Shown here: in pieces, positions 11,632 to 23,549 of the stretch
How the letters are laid out: every line of letters begins with the position of its first letter
How positions within the stretch are numbered: position 1 is the first letter of the stretch
Assembly: GCA_014529385.2 (NCBI GenBank)
Contig: CM043955.1
Location: forward strand, 152,074,140-152,138,139
DNA: 64,000 bases
Origin: Adiantum capillus-veneris
Taxonomy: Eukaryota; Streptophyta; Polypodiopsida; Polypodiales; Pteridaceae
Reading direction: 5' to 3'
Program-made: the position numbers and the translations under genes
Notes under the pieces: model-generated
What the model was told of the DNA's origin: nothing
The model's database searches: none
The model's input: only the letters and a program-made list of their open reading frames with translations

Positions 11632-11954
11632 TGTAAAGAATGAGGATGCAAGAGAGCTACACAAGACAAGCACAAAAGCACACAGAGATGGAAAGCTTCT
11701 TCTTCTTCTTCTTAGAAAAGAGAGTACAAAATGACTAAGTGCTAAAGCTGAAAAGTAGCACATATGTACATGCGGTCACTAAGTGTGAACTCGCTAGAAG
11801 CGTACTAGGCTGGCACTATAAGTGTAGTCCAACTATAGAATCGTTGGCAGAGATCCTCCGTGTCGGTCACCTAACGCGCCAGTGAGTAAATGCCGTAAGC
11901 GGCCAAGACCCGTAGTGGATGCTAGCTCAAGGTGTAGAGCTCGACATCTCAACA
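11632..11954 (-). repeat. 5' LTR of element B
   Basis: This 323-bp copy matches 6465-6787 with eight transitions, and is followed by the target duplication tgggt. Confidence 0.97.
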
Positions 11955-11959
11955 TGGGT

Positions 11960-12907
11960 GAAGGGGGTGATTGTTGGGGATTAGCCCAACTTGGGTGGCC
12001 ATTATATGTAAAACATTTATAATACCTTTAAAAGGCTAAAAAAGATAACTCTCTAATTTCTTGTGTGCACACTCGTCTTATCCCTTGCTCATCTTTGCTC
12101 TATTGAGGTCATGTCGAATAGGGAAGCTGTCGTAGTTCCTACAAAATAAACAAATGTTTTTTTGCTATTGGGTCCAGCTTTGTTTGCAACTCATCTAGCA
12201 CATGCACATAAGCAATACGTCCAAATATTTTGTGTCTCATATCAAATTTTTTGCTAGTAAACACCACCTTGGGTGTGATATTGTATGAAATCAACAATAG
12301 GATTTTTCACATCCAGCACTAGGAATGAGGCCAAAATTTGACTTCTTCAATCTTATGTGTACTGAATCTACTAGTTCCCTAGGTTCAACCTCTGTTTGTG
12401 TTGAGTTAGGGTGGATCAAAAGAGTATGTAGACTCAAAGTAATAATTTGATTAGAAAATGAACTAACTTGTTAGGCTGTACAAATGAGTTACTTAAATAG
12501 TAATAATACATGGATAGGTGCATCTCTGAAGGGTCACAAAGCACCTTTCTCAAGGGTCAAGGGAAAATCTCCAAAGGGCAAGAGTGGCTCTATAGAATAT
12601 AGAAAGGCTATGATGGCTAGGATGTCTTTTGAACTCTTATGTAACTCACCTGCCATCTGTGTTAGGCCATGCATGTACCCTCACATTCTCACAAGGTGAC
12701 TATACTGTTGATTGAACAAGAGGTCATGCCCATAGAAGTTTAAAGGTTTAGGCCAAAGGCCATAATGCAAACAATCATCCCCTTTGACTTTGGATTATAC
12801 TGAAGAAAGATAGATCGCAATGCCACACAAGCTAGTAGTCACACACACTATAGTCACGCAGACTTGAAGTAGGTCTCATCTGACGTAAAGATTATCAAGT
12901 CCTCTCC
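11960..12907. other. Remnant-filled spacer, no intact gene
   Basis: 11960-12060 looks like a polypurine tract followed by an LTR start (tgttggggattagccc at 11972). 12140-12310 is a copia fragment described separately. At 12399 the 15-mer tgttgagttagggtg matches the start of the LTR at 31981. The remainder to 12907 shows no recognisable coding sequence. Confidence 0.4.
12140..12310 (-). pseudogene. Degenerate copia integrase C-terminus fragment
   Basis: On the minus strand this reads like the segment after the integrase core of element B (compare FGRIAYVHVLDEL here with FGCIAYVHVPDEL in B, followed by KLDP). It is short and isolated, with no neighbouring domains in register, and belongs to an old copia insertion older than B. 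Confidence 0.65.
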
Positions 12908-13590
12908 TTAAACGAATAACTTGGCCAAAGGCCATCCATATCTACAATATATTATTATATTCACAAAAGTGATCAGGGATGCCATAGACATGCAATCAAT
13001 TGTCCTCCTCTTATCCGAGTCTTCGTCTTTGTCCTCTACAAGGTTGACTTTGCCTTTTACCTCTATTGTTGCTACTACTATTTGGGCATTTTGATGGTGG
13101 ATGTTCTTTGACGCGACAGTTTCTACAAAACATTTTCTTGTAGTAATCTTTAGAGAAATGCCTTGATTTGCCACATTCGCAACACTTTTTATTCTTGGTC
13201 CTAGTTGATGAAGCTGTAACTCTAGATGATGATGCAATGCAAGCTCCTCCATTTGATGAAACCTTATTTGTTTTCTTCTTTTCTTATTCAATTAAGGCAT
13301 TGATGATTTGTTTCGTGGGTGTTGGTTCCTTTTGCTATAGCACTATGACTATGTTGTCTAAAGTTTCTCGGATAGCACTTAATATCACATCAAACTTACC
13401 TTATCTTCCTTGAGAATTTAACACTCAATGTAGGTTAATTGAGTGATGATACTCATCAATCTATTTATGAGGCTTGAAATATCCTCCCCTTGAAGCATTG
13501 TTGGTTTGTACAGGTTTCTTTTAAGGCTTATCTTGCTGATTTTTTCCTTGGCACCAAAATTTTTCTCTAAGATGGTCCAAACCTGTCATT
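12908..13590 (-). pseudogene. Degenerate copia gag fragment with two Cys clusters
   Basis: Minus-strand reading gives VWTILEKNFGAKEKISKISL and INRLMSIITQL, typical of a UBN2 gag. After several stops and shifts come the cysteine clusters CCECGKSRHFSKDYYKK and FCRNCRVKEHPPSKC. The first cluster has lost its final Cys (Tyr instead). Acidic residues (EDKDEDSDK) follow. No protease or pol follows in register. It directly abuts the CACTA exon at 13666-13733. Confidence 0.7.
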
Positions 13591-13665
13591 ACATCAACAA
13601 GTGAACACAATGATCATATTATTGAACTTTAATTTGGGTCCATGCTTAGGATGCAGTATACTTAC

Positions 13666-13733
13666 CTGAAAATCTCTGTGACACTCGTATCATACCACCC
13701 ATAAATAGACTGCAGATTAAGCATTGCCAACTC
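13666..13733 (-). pseudogene. CACTA transposase exon, downstream half (split by element D)
   Basis: Minus-strand reading LAMLNLQSIYGWYDTSVTEIFR ends at a consensus donor, cag followed by gtaagt (intron starts at 13665). It aligns with LAFLNLQSVYGLSDASVTALFR of the CACTA transposase at 37506-39939, which also has an intron after the same Arg. The upstream half of this exon lies at 23777-24135 on the other side of element D; the codons meet at His-Thr-Thr / Leu-Ala. Confidence 0.75.
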
Positions 13734-13948
13734 TGTTACCATATACATGTGGTAGTGATGTGCGTGTGAACACACTTAGGACTGACGGGGCATTTTTTCC
13801 CTTACTACGTGTATTGTATATACTCCCATCATTCTAGGGCTATCTATCTTTCCATTGCACACTAAGTAAAACACTCTCTGTTGTGTGCCTTGAGCTTCCT
13901 TCATCTTCTCCAAGTTGTGTGTGTTTTCATGCAACCCTAATTCCAACA
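13734..13948 (+). repeat. LTR 1 of element D (215 bp)
   Basis: Begins TGTTACCATATACATG and ends CCAACA. It is followed by a PBS (tggtatcagagc) at 13951-13962. It is 12 bp shorter than the other two LTRs because of a deletion near 13795. Confidence 0.92.
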
Positions 13949-13999
13949 ATTGGTATCAGAGCAAGTTGTATCCTCCCAGGCTTAGTTGCCACCAGTAGC

Positions 14000-14187
14000 T
14001 GTTGGGGTATAGGCGTCTGTGCCTTGCCCGGCCGCCCAGAGTCTGGGCGCCCACTGACTTGTATACCTTATACATAGCATAAGTGTATAGGGGGCTGCTC
14101 ACTCTTTGAGTCTCCCCACCCACATTATCTGTGTGTCTCCTTCTCTCTCTCTCACTCTCCGTCTGTAGTGCTCCCCGATCCCCTTCA
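14000..14187 (+). repeat. 5' LTR of element C
   Basis: 188 bp, TGTTGGGGTATAGG ... CCCCTTCA, followed after two bases by the primer-binding site. Confidence 0.96.
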
Positions 14188-15610
14188 ATTGGTATCAGAG
14201 CGACAGGTGTGAGAGCGTAGATGGACGGCTTCGCGATGAACTCGTCGGCTATGGCGGAGAGGTCACAGGTCTGAACAAAGAAATAGAGGAGGCTTGTGGA
14301 CAACCATACAGAGGCTTGCAGGAGAGCTCTCAGGAGCTTCCTAGTGCTCACAGATCAGTCCACAGTTCCTCTACAGATCAGCCCATTGTGTACAATATTT
14401 TCCCTCTTCTCGGCAAGCTTTGCAATGGCTACATCGGCGACAGATTGGAGCTTGGAGCTTCCATAGACATGGAAGCATTGTGAGATTGATGCATTCAGCT
14501 CACGCATCGAGGTGGGAAGTGAGTTTGAGCCTTTTTATGAGCTCAAAGAAGCACAAAAGAAAGTCGTTCAGTTTTTGGCAGTTTGACAGCAGTCTACTGT
14601 TTTGCTCATAACTTGAGCTACAAAGCTCCGATTCCAAAACTTTTTGGTTCAAAACGGAGCTAGCTTCAAGCTCTATGACTTTGTAGAAGGAATGGTTTTC
14701 TGATTCGAAGTGTAGGTGGGTCTGAAATTAAAAACACAGAGACTTTTTTTCAGGACAGTTTTGGGCTCTGTTGGTTTCTTTGCTGCAGACAGCTTACCCG
14801 TGCACACTGCAGGTAGCAGGCACATATGAGGTGTTACAAGATCGGGTTTGACTCCCAGGTACAGGTTGAGCCTAGTACTCCCACAGGTGTTGCCAGTTGC
14901 AGTTGAGTGGTTCTTCTGCAGTGTTGTGGCTTGCATACATGGTCTTTGAGCGGGTAATGCTCTATGTATGCTTATGTGGTGAGCAGTAGATCTTGTGAGC
15001 AAGTGCAGAGGTTGGTTGTGGATGACATGTATGGTCACCTGTGGTACTCTTTGTGAGCATTTGTTGGACACACGTTTGCAGAGCTTATGCATGTATGTTG
15101 AGTGTAGTTTGATGCGCATTAATTGCTCATTGTATTGAGCTTGCAGGACAATGGTTATTTTGTGTTGATAGCCATTGTGCGTCGAAACTCTGGCGAAATT
15201 TTCCCAGGAGTTTTATGCGCATAAGTTGATGTGATCTAGGTTGTGATTGCGATTGCACTCAGTGATTACGTGCGGTGTACTCTGCAGGTGGGAGATTTGT
15301 GCGTGTGTATGCATCGATACCGCACAGTGTGGGCTTGGTGATTAGCTCACAGTTTGACAGGCGTACAATTATCTTGGCACACTCACAGGAGTGAATATTG
15401 TGATGTATGCTTGTGTGGCTACGAGCTAAGTAGACGGATTCGAGTCATATTGACTTGTGATTTTGTGCAAGGTTTTGCACGATTATTGGTGCAATTTTGC
15501 ATCAGGTTTTGAGCCATATTTGCAGACTTTTGTTGATGCGATTCGAGCCAGTTTAGGGCTGATTTGGTTGACATTTGCTACTCATTGTTGGTTGCTCTTT
15601 TGCGAGCATT

Positions 15611-17449
15611 ATGGCTGATTTTTCATTTGACTTCCAGCGTTATGGTCTGACACAGTTTGATGGTGCAGATTTTGTTGCTTGGAAGGAGCATATGCTTGTT
15701 GCATTGGCGGATTTGGGGCAGGATAAACCCTTGTGTGGTTTATCGGCGAAGCCCAATTCTATGCGTGATGATGATTGACAAGATCTTGATGAGTTAGCCA
15801 TGTCTACGATTTGTTTGCATCTGGTTGAGTCTGTTTACTGGCAGGTCTCGAGGGAGACTACAACTCATGCTTTATGGCAGAGTTTACATGCTATGTACGC
15901 GACATCCATGTCTACAGGGGAGTCTAGTCCCACTTCTATGTCCATGGGAGAGATTGGTCCCACACGCAAGTCTCGACGGCATAGAGACTTGACATGTTGG
16001 CATTGTGGACATAGAGGGCACATTAGGCGTCGATGTTTCAGGCGTTTGAGACAACGGAGGCGACATATGCGTGATGCAGATTTGGGCATGACAGATGCTA
16101 GTGAGATCAGTACGGTGGTTACTGAGTATGCTTGTGATGGCGATGTCACATTTACATCTAGCTTGTCTTCAGACGATCTTATGTCTACGGATTGCATATC
16201 GGATTGCACATTGTCTTCACATTGGTTACTAGATTCAGATGCTACTTTCCATGTCACGTCTCATCGTGAGTGGTTTAGCACGTTTTCTAGTGGGAGACTT
16301 GGTTGTGTGCACATGGCTGATGATGTTGTGTATGACATTGAGGGTGCAGGAGACGTATGTTTGTCCTTGCCCAATGGTATGAGATTTACCCTCCGTCATG
16401 TGCGTTATGTGCCAGATCTGAGACAGGATTTGATCTCAGTCAGACAGCTACGGGATAGTGGATGTCGGGTATCGCTGCTTGAGCGATCTTTTGCGTTGCA
16501 TTTGGGTTCGCTAGTGATTGCGAGAGGTGCTAGAGTTAGCACATGGTACCCATTGCACGTAGTACTGGTGCGAGATGGTCGAGTCTCAATCTTGTTACAG
16601 CCATGCAGAGAGCGAGAGACCCGGACAGTCTCTTTTGCTCATGGGTTGCAAGGTACTTTGCATGGAGTGCAGAGTAGTGAGCTCGTTGTGCACACAGTTG
16701 GGGCACGACTTGAGCAGTCACACAGAGAGGTGACAGAGTCAGACATGCATGCTTTGCTAGTGACTGAGCAAAGCAGAGAGTCAGTTGTGCGAGATACTTC
16801 TATGCAGGATAGACAGGTAGAGCGGTCTTGCTCTAGTGAGTCACGACAGGAGGACATTGTGCAAGAGTCTATGCATAAGGAGTTAGAGCATGAGAGCTCT
16901 AATGAGTCACAGCAGATTGAGTGGTCATGTTTGCAGTGGATGATTGCAGAGGAGACTGAGATGTCAGCGATTATGCAGTCATTCCTTTCTATGCTTGACA
17001 GTGAGCATGGGGATATAGTTGTGCAGGATATGTCTTCCGGCAGACACCTAGAGCAGCTGGTTTGCTCTGAGGTTGCACGATAGGTTGATGCGTCTTTTGT
17101 GGACAGTCAGAAGATGCATGTGGCTGACACGCCTTGTTAGTCAGAGATGCCTATTGCCAGGGTTATATATGTTGATGCATGCTCTTTAGAGCTAGCAGGG
17201 CCCGCTAGCATTGCATCGGCATTCGGTGGTCTCATGTATGAGATGTTGATCTTGAGACCGGATATCACAGTTGCAGTTGGGGTTGTCAGTCGTTTGTTGA
17301 CTGATGCTGGCATAGTGCACGAGGGAGATATGCAGGTATTGCGTACATACTTGCAGTACGTGTGCGGTACGTCTGGTGGTGTATGGACTTACACGGGAGC
17401 AGGACAGCCGGATGCACACAATCACAGCCAGCCAGTGGGCATCGGTTGA
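15611..17449 (+). pseudogene. Element C deletion-derived gag-protease-RT remnant, single frame
   Basis: One frame runs from MADFSFDFQRYGLTQFDG to 17449 with three internal stops (15776, 17081 and 17138). The first stop replaces the Trp that relatives have before the DELAMSTI motif (TGG to TGA). A shortened gag leads to the zinc knuckle CWHCGHRGHIRRRC and a protease site reading D-S-D instead of D-S-G (WLLDSDATFHVTS). After the protease body there is no integrase. Instead come about 170 residues rich in Ser, Glu and Gln, ending in a segment like the start of RT (QWMIAEETEMSAIMQ). The frame then jumps to the RT thumb (SAFGGLMYEMLILRPDITVAVGVVSR). The 434-codon stretch between the first and second stops is fully open. 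Confidence 0.85.
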
Positions 17450-17528
17450 GAGCAATTTTCTCTCGCCTTTTGTAGTCTTTAGACTAGGTTCCCTTGCTTA
17501 AAGGCACAGTCGCCTTTAAGTGGGAGGT

Positions 17529-17716
17529 TGTTGGGGTATAGGCGTCTGTGCCTTGCCCGGCCGCCCAGAGTCTGGGCGCCCACTGACTTGTATACCTTAT
17601 ACATAGCATAAGTGTATAGGGGGATGCTCACTCTTTGAGTCTCCCCACCCACATTATCTGTGTGTCTCCTTCTCTCTCTCTCACTCTCCGTCTGTGGTGC
17701 TCCCCGATCCCCTTCA
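17529..17716 (+). repeat. 3' LTR of element C
   Basis: 188 bp, two differences from 14000-14187, followed by target duplication gtagc. Confidence 0.96.
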
Positions 17717-17992
17717 GTAGCTCTAACACATGCCTGCTCATTTTCTCTAGATTAAGCGAGCTTTGGCGAGCGTTAGCAAGACTTGATTTGCTCAGATTTC
17801 TGATTCGGACTCATTTTGACCTTGTTTCCACTACAGGCAATACCACAGGCTATTTTGTCATTTTGTGTAAATTTTTTGTCAGTTCCGTTTATTGCATAAT
17901 AGGTCCCTTATAGTTTTGCTATATAGCACGTGTTGTTCCTGCTTTGTTTCTCCTCTTTTTGGATAGTTTTCACATCAGATGCAACATTTACC

Positions 17993-20900
17993 ATGGCTAA
18001 CAACAACACAGATGTGTTCAAGATGTTTACTGCTGAGGATAGATTGGATGGGGACAATTACCCTATGTGGGCTTATATGATGCAGCATGTACTTGCGTCA
18101 AATGGTATCTAGAATATTGTGCAAGGCATTGATGTACGTCCTGGTTCTCAGGATGTAGGCGATGTTGAGGATGTTGCAGGTTTTGGTGGCAGGATTGCTG
18201 CTAGAGCTGTTTTACCTACGGTTGAGTAAGGTCATTGGGATGTAAAAGATGTGAAGTCTCATGCATTGATTGCATTGTCTGTAAAGTGAACTATTACTCC
18301 TCACATTGTTCAGTGAAATCTGCAAAACAAGCTTGGGATATTTTGGCTAGTCTCTATGTAAGTTGCAATGAGGCTAAGATTGCATGGTTGCGTAAAGGGC
18401 TGAGTCGAAGATTATGCATGAGGAAGATGACATGGGCGCTTTCCTTACTCGTGTCAAGGATATCAACAATGAGAAACTTATTTCTACATGCGAAGTCATT
18501 TTTTATAGTTCCCTTGTGCAAACTGTTCTTGATGCTTTGCCAAGTTCTTACTAGACTTTTGCTAGTACTTAGAGACTCATGACCCAAGGAAATCCAGAAG
18601 TTGTCAAGTTTTATGCATTATGAACATTGTTGTTGCAAGAGTCACTTTCTAGAGAAACAAGACTAGACATCATGCAGTTGAACAAGCCTTTATTACTGTT
18701 CAAAGAAAAGGTGATTACAGCAATGTAGCCACTTCTCATGGTTCTTCTGCTTGTTCCTAATGCTTCTACTGGCAACAATTGGTATGGGAGTTTTGGTGAT
18801 AAAGGCAAGAAGAAGATGCGTTGCTATTATTGTAAAGCTAATGATCACTTGATCAAGAAGTGTCCTAAGGTGAAGGCCAAAGAGGCTAAGAAGAAAGAGG
18901 CCGGTTCCACTACAAAAGTAGCTATTGTTGAGTCTTCTATGAAAGGAGACTGTGATGCTGATATTGATATAGAATGGGCCTTTAGTGCAGACTGCACTTA
19001 TGATCCTTTTGTCCATGATGCATGTTTGTCAGTTTTTGCAGATGCCCAAGTGTGGTACTTTGACAATGGTTCTACAAAGCACATTACCTCCCATCGTGAC
19101 TTGTTTACCTCTCTCGAGGATGTCTCTCATGGGAATTCAATCACTTGGGCAACAATGCCTCTTATCATATTAAGGGAGTTGGAAAGACTGTGCTGACTCC
19201 TACGAATGGAAATTCTTTTACACATGTTGATGCACATTATGTACCTGGGATCAAGAAGAATCTATTGTCTATATCTGACTTGTTAGACTTGGACTTGTTG
19301 TGAAATTTGGGGATGATAGATATACAGTTCATAATATCAATTTTGGTGATCAGATTATCGTATCAGGCATTTTATGTTGTGGGTTGTATAAGCTCACTTT
19401 ATATGAAAAGTGTGGGCAGAATTTTGCAAATGCAGTTGTGGATTCTAAGGCTATTTCAGATACAAAACTTTGGCATGTGTGTTGTGGGCTCTGAATTTTG
19501 CTAGTTTGCTGCATTTGCAAAAATCTAATATGGTTGCTTCTTTGTCCCCTCTTGAAGCACATGTCAAACATGTTTGTGAAGACTGTATTTTGGGTAAGAT
19601 GCAATGTTCAAAATTTCAAAAGGATGGTTCAGTTAGGGCCACATGCATGTTGCAGCTTGTGCATAGTGATGTTTGTGGGCCCATGCAAACTCCGTTCTTG
19701 GGCAATTACCTTAACTTCATTAATTTTATTAATGATTACTCCAGGCATGCATGGGTATATCTGCTTAAAGTGAAGTCTAAAGTATTTATATGTTTCAAAC
19801 AAGTTTTGGCTATGGCTGAAAATGTCTCGAAATGTACTATGGATGCCCCCCATTCCGATCAAGGGGGGGATTATATGTCTCATGAATCTAATGCATTTCT
19901 AGCTAGTCATGGGACAAAACACCAATGTATAGTGCCTTATACGCCTCATCAAAATGGTGTTACTCAGAGGAAAAAGAGATCACTTACGAAAATGTCAAGA
20001 TGTATGGTCAAAAGTCAAGCTTTTTTGCATTTGTTTTGGCTTGAGGTCATTATGTGTGCCACTTATGTACTTAACAGGTGTCCTACAAAAATATTTGCAG
20101 TGTATGACTCCATATGAAGCATGGCATGATAGAAAGCCTTCTATTGAGCACATGCGTGTTTTTGGTTGTTTGGCATATGCTTTGGTGCCACAAACACAAC
20201 GCAAAAAATTAAATGATAAGGCTATCAAATGTATTTTTTTCAGTTATAGTTTTGAAAGAAAAAGTTACTGGTTGTATCATCTACAAACAAAGCATATCTT
20301 GCTCTGACACGGGATGGTGTGTTTGTGGAAAATTTTTTCCAGCCCTTGCTGTCATGTACTAGAGACAATAATGTAAACTCACATGAAATTTATGATGCTT
20401 TCTTGCCTCTTTTGAGTGGTGGAAGTTCAAATATAGATTCCAATGAGCCAAATGTACACCCTATGGGGGTTTCTGCAAATGTTACACATCAGCCTATTAC
20501 TGATCCAGATGTACATGATGTAATTGATGAGGAAAGGGCTGAGAATGAGCAGGCTAGAGGTATGCCAAATGGATGGTGCATACTTTGCATGACAGTAAAT
20601 TGGATGCACCTTTTTCTAGTCGTACTCGTTCAGGTTATTGCTATGCATCTTATACATCAGATTGTTATGTTTTGGCTGTGTCTATCTTACATGATGTTGA
20701 GGAACCTCAATCTTTTGATGAAGCACAAAATTGAGGAAATGAGATGGGGGCCATGTAATCTGAATATGATGCACTTATAGAAAACAACACATGGACTTTA
20801 TGTAATTTGCCTCCTGGCAAAAAGGCCATTGGTATGAAGTGGGTTTACAAGGTGAAACGCAAGCCAGATTGTGAGATTGATTGATAGAAGGCTAGACTTG

Positions 20901-22220
20901 TTGCAAAGGGTTATGCATAGCAGAAAGATATAGATTATGAAGAGAATTTTTCTCCCACTTGTTGTATGACTACTGTACATTTTCTATGTGCATTGACAAC
21001 TCATTTTGGTTGGGATGTACATCAACCAGACATTGTTACTGATTTCTTGAATGGTGACATATTTGAGAAAGTTTATGTCACGCAGCCTCGCCGTTTTGCC
21101 AAGAAAAGATAAGAGGATAAAGTGTGCAGATTTGTATGAGTTGAATCAATCTCCTTGTGCTTGATATGAGAAGGCTAACACTCATTTGGTCAAACGGGGC
21201 TTTCATAACAATCCAACAAAAAGCACATTGTATGCAAAGAGTAAGGGTGATGTACTTCTCATTGTGGTTCTTTATGTGTATGATTTGCTGATTCACTAGC
21301 ACCAAATGAGAGACATATTGCTGAATATAAGGCTGATTCAAATGCTACTTTCAAGATGAAAGATTTGGGGCTATTGCATCATTACTTGGGTATATAGTTT
21401 AAGAAGTATGATGGTGGTATCTCCTTCTATCATAAAAGCTACCTAGAGACATTGCTATGTAAGTTTGGACTTGAGGATTGCAGACCTATTGCCACCTCCA
21501 TGGAAAGAGGTTAAAATTGAGTCTTCATGATGCTAGTGATCCTGTCGATGTCACTCTTTACCAAACTATTGTTGGTGCCTTATTTATGTATACAACACGA
21601 GGCCGGATATTAGTTTACAATCTCACAAGTCAGCATATTTATGCATAGCCTAGGGTCTAAGCATTGCCAGGCTATCAAGAGGATTTTTTGATACTTGAGT
21701 GGTACTTTAAATCTTGGCTTGTTTTATCCCAAGGGAGGATCACTGCCGCCAGAGTTACATGCGTTTTTGGACTCAAATTGGGCTGGTTGTTTTGACACAC
21801 ACAAGTGGTTTTTGTTTCATGCTCGATAGTTCATTTATCTCATGGTTGAGCAAGAAGCAACCTAGTGTGGCCACTTCTGGTTGTGAGGCTAGGTATAGGG
21901 CAGTGTTCATAGCTATAGTTGAGTGTGTATGGCTCAGACTTCTTATGGCTGATTTGTTTGTTGGACAGGACACTACCAATGCTATCTACACTGACAGTCA
22001 GAGCGGACTGGCAGTTGCAAGGAACCCAATTTTTCATGCTCAAACAAAGCACATTGAGGTGAATTATCACTATGTCAGGGAGAGGCTCTCAGCAGGAGAG
22101 ATAATCTTGGCTTATGTGCCAACACAGGACAACCTTGCAAATCTTTTCACAAAGGCATTGTCTTGTGAGAAGTTCAAATCTTTCCGCAAAGCTTTGGGCT
22201 TACTCCCCTTTGTGGATTGA
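17993..22220 (+). pseudogene. Element D gag-pol, heavily decayed
   Basis: Gag begins MANNNTDVFKMFTAEDRLDG and stops at 18110. Pieces in changing frames then give a zinc knuckle (CYYCKANDHLIKKC, near 18820), a protease site changed to D-N-G (WYFDNGSTKHITS), the integrase zinc region (CEDCILGKMQC) and the integrase core (VHSDVCGP, PHSDQGGDY). The catalytic Glu of the usual NGVAER motif is lost (NGVTQRKKRS). RT has YVYD in place of YVDD (near 21270) and several stops. RNase H is best preserved (21714-22220: YTDSQSGLAVARNPIF, NLANLFTKALSCEKF). No product could be active. Confidence 0.9.
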
Positions 22221-22296
22221 TCATGTCCTCAAGGCATGGCACTTCCCTTTACTCTATGTGCCAACTCTCGTTCACTACATCACTCTAGGGGGGATT

Positions 22297-22523
22297 TGTT
22301 ACCATATACATGTGGTAGTGATGTGTTCGAACACATTTAGGATTGTCGGGGCATTCTTTCCCTCATTAGGAGGTTTTTTTCCCAATGCATTGTACATACT
22401 CCCATCATTCTAGGTCTATCTATCTCTCCATTGCACACTAAGTAAAATACTCTCTATTTGTGCCTTAAGCTTCCTTTGTCGTCTCCAAGCTGTGTGTGTT
22501 TTCTTACAATCCTAATTCCAATA
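22297..22523 (+). repeat. LTR 2 of element D (227 bp)
   Basis: Preceded by a polypurine tract (taggggggatt). Its terminal CA has become TA (22522-22523). RT coding sequence starts on the very next base. Confidence 0.9.
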
Positions 22524-23475
22524 GATTTGTTGATCAGTGGACCAAATGAGAGACAAATTTCTAAATTTAAGGCTGATTTGAATGCTACTTTCAAGATGAA
22601 ATATTTGGGGCTATTGCATCACTACTTGGGCAGACAGTTTAAGGAGTGTGATGGTCGTATTGCCTTGTGTCAGACAAGTTACATAGAGACATTCGAGGAG
22701 ACATTGCTATGTAAGTTTGGACTTTAGGATTGCAAACCTATTGCCACTCCCATGGAAACAGATTTGAAATTGAGTCTTCATGATGCTGGTGATCCTATCG
22801 ATGTAACTCTTTACCAAACTATTGTTGGTTGCCTTATTTATGTATGCAACACGAGGCCAGATATTCGGTTTGAAATCTCATAGGTCAGCAGATTTATGCA
22901 TAGCCTATGGTCTAAGAATTGGCAGTATGTCAAGAGGATTTTTTGATACTTGAGTGGCACTTTAAATCTTGGCTTGTTTTATCCCAAGGGAGGATCATTG
23001 CCGCCAGAGTTACATGCTTTTGCGGACTCAGATTGGGCTGGTTGTTTTGACATGCACAAGTGGTTTTTGTTTCATGCTTGATAGTTCATGTATCTCATGG
23101 TTGAGCAAGAAGAAACCTACTTTGGCCACTTCTAGTTGTGAGGCTGAGTACAGGGCAGTCTTCATAGCTACGGTTGAGTGTGTAAGGCTCAGATGTCTTA
23201 TGGATGATTTGGGTGTTGAACAGGATATTGCCCACACTATCTACATTGAGTCAGAGCACATTGGCAGTTGCAAGGAACCCAGTTTTTCATACTCTCACAA
23301 AGCACATTGAGGTGCATTATCACTATGTCAGGGAGAGGCTCTCAACAGGAGAGATCAGCTTGGATTACGTGCCAACACGGGACAACCTTGTAGATATTTT
23401 CACAAAGGCATTATCTTGTGAGAAGTTCAAAGCTTTCCTCAAAGATTTGGGAGTACTCCCCTTTGTGGACTAATC
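22524..23475 (+). pseudogene. Second RT-RNase H fragment downstream of element D
   Basis: Begins inside the RT active-site region (DLLISGPNERQISKFKADL) immediately after LTR 2. It continues through the RT thumb and RNase H to LPFVD, then a polypurine tract and LTR 3. It contains several stops but is a different copy from 21270-22220. It keeps residues the first copy has lost (LLISGPNER here against LLIH-stop-HQMRD there) and differs at many bases. It is therefore not a recent duplicate of the adjacent element. Confidence 0.85.
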
Positions 23476-23549
23476 ATGTCCTCACAGCATGGTACTTCCC
23501 TTTACTATATGTGCCAGCTCTCATTCACCGCATCACTCTAGGGGGGAAT

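Larger units (their letters stand above)
6465..11954 (-). mobile_element. Element B: complete Ty1/copia retrotransposon, TSD tgggt
   Basis: Two 323-bp LTRs (6465-6787 and 11632-11954) enclose a minus-strand gag-pol. The 5-bp target duplication tgggt is exact at 6460-6464 and 11955-11959, so this is one clean 5490-bp insertion. The LTRs differ at eight positions by eye, all transitions (about 2.5 percent). A second copy of the same family, B', lies at 44229-58184. Coding is broken by several stops and by an internal 225-bp duplication. Confidence 0.97.
14000..17716 (+). mobile_element. Element C: short non-autonomous copia, TSD gtagc
   Basis: Two 188-bp LTRs (14000-14187 and 17529-17716) differ at only two positions. 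The target duplication gtagc is exact at 13995-13999 and 17717-17721. The initiator-Met primer-binding site is at 14190-14201, and the polypurine tract aagtgggaggt ends at 17528. At 3717 bp it lacks integrase and most of RT, so it must have moved using proteins from another element. The junction of polypurine tract and LTR is identical for 27 bases to that of element E, and the LTR lengths and ends are similar, which points to an E-like helper. A leader of about 1.4 kb (14202-15610) contains no recognisable gene. Confidence 0.95.

Noticed and set aside
12484-12699. 71-codon plus-strand frame as a small gene
   Set aside because: No recognisable domain, surrounded by transposon remnants, ordinary length for chance.
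13951-13962. tggtatcagagc sequences as possible tRNA gene ends
   Set aside because: They adjoin LTRs and lack any cloverleaf upstream; they are primer-binding sites.
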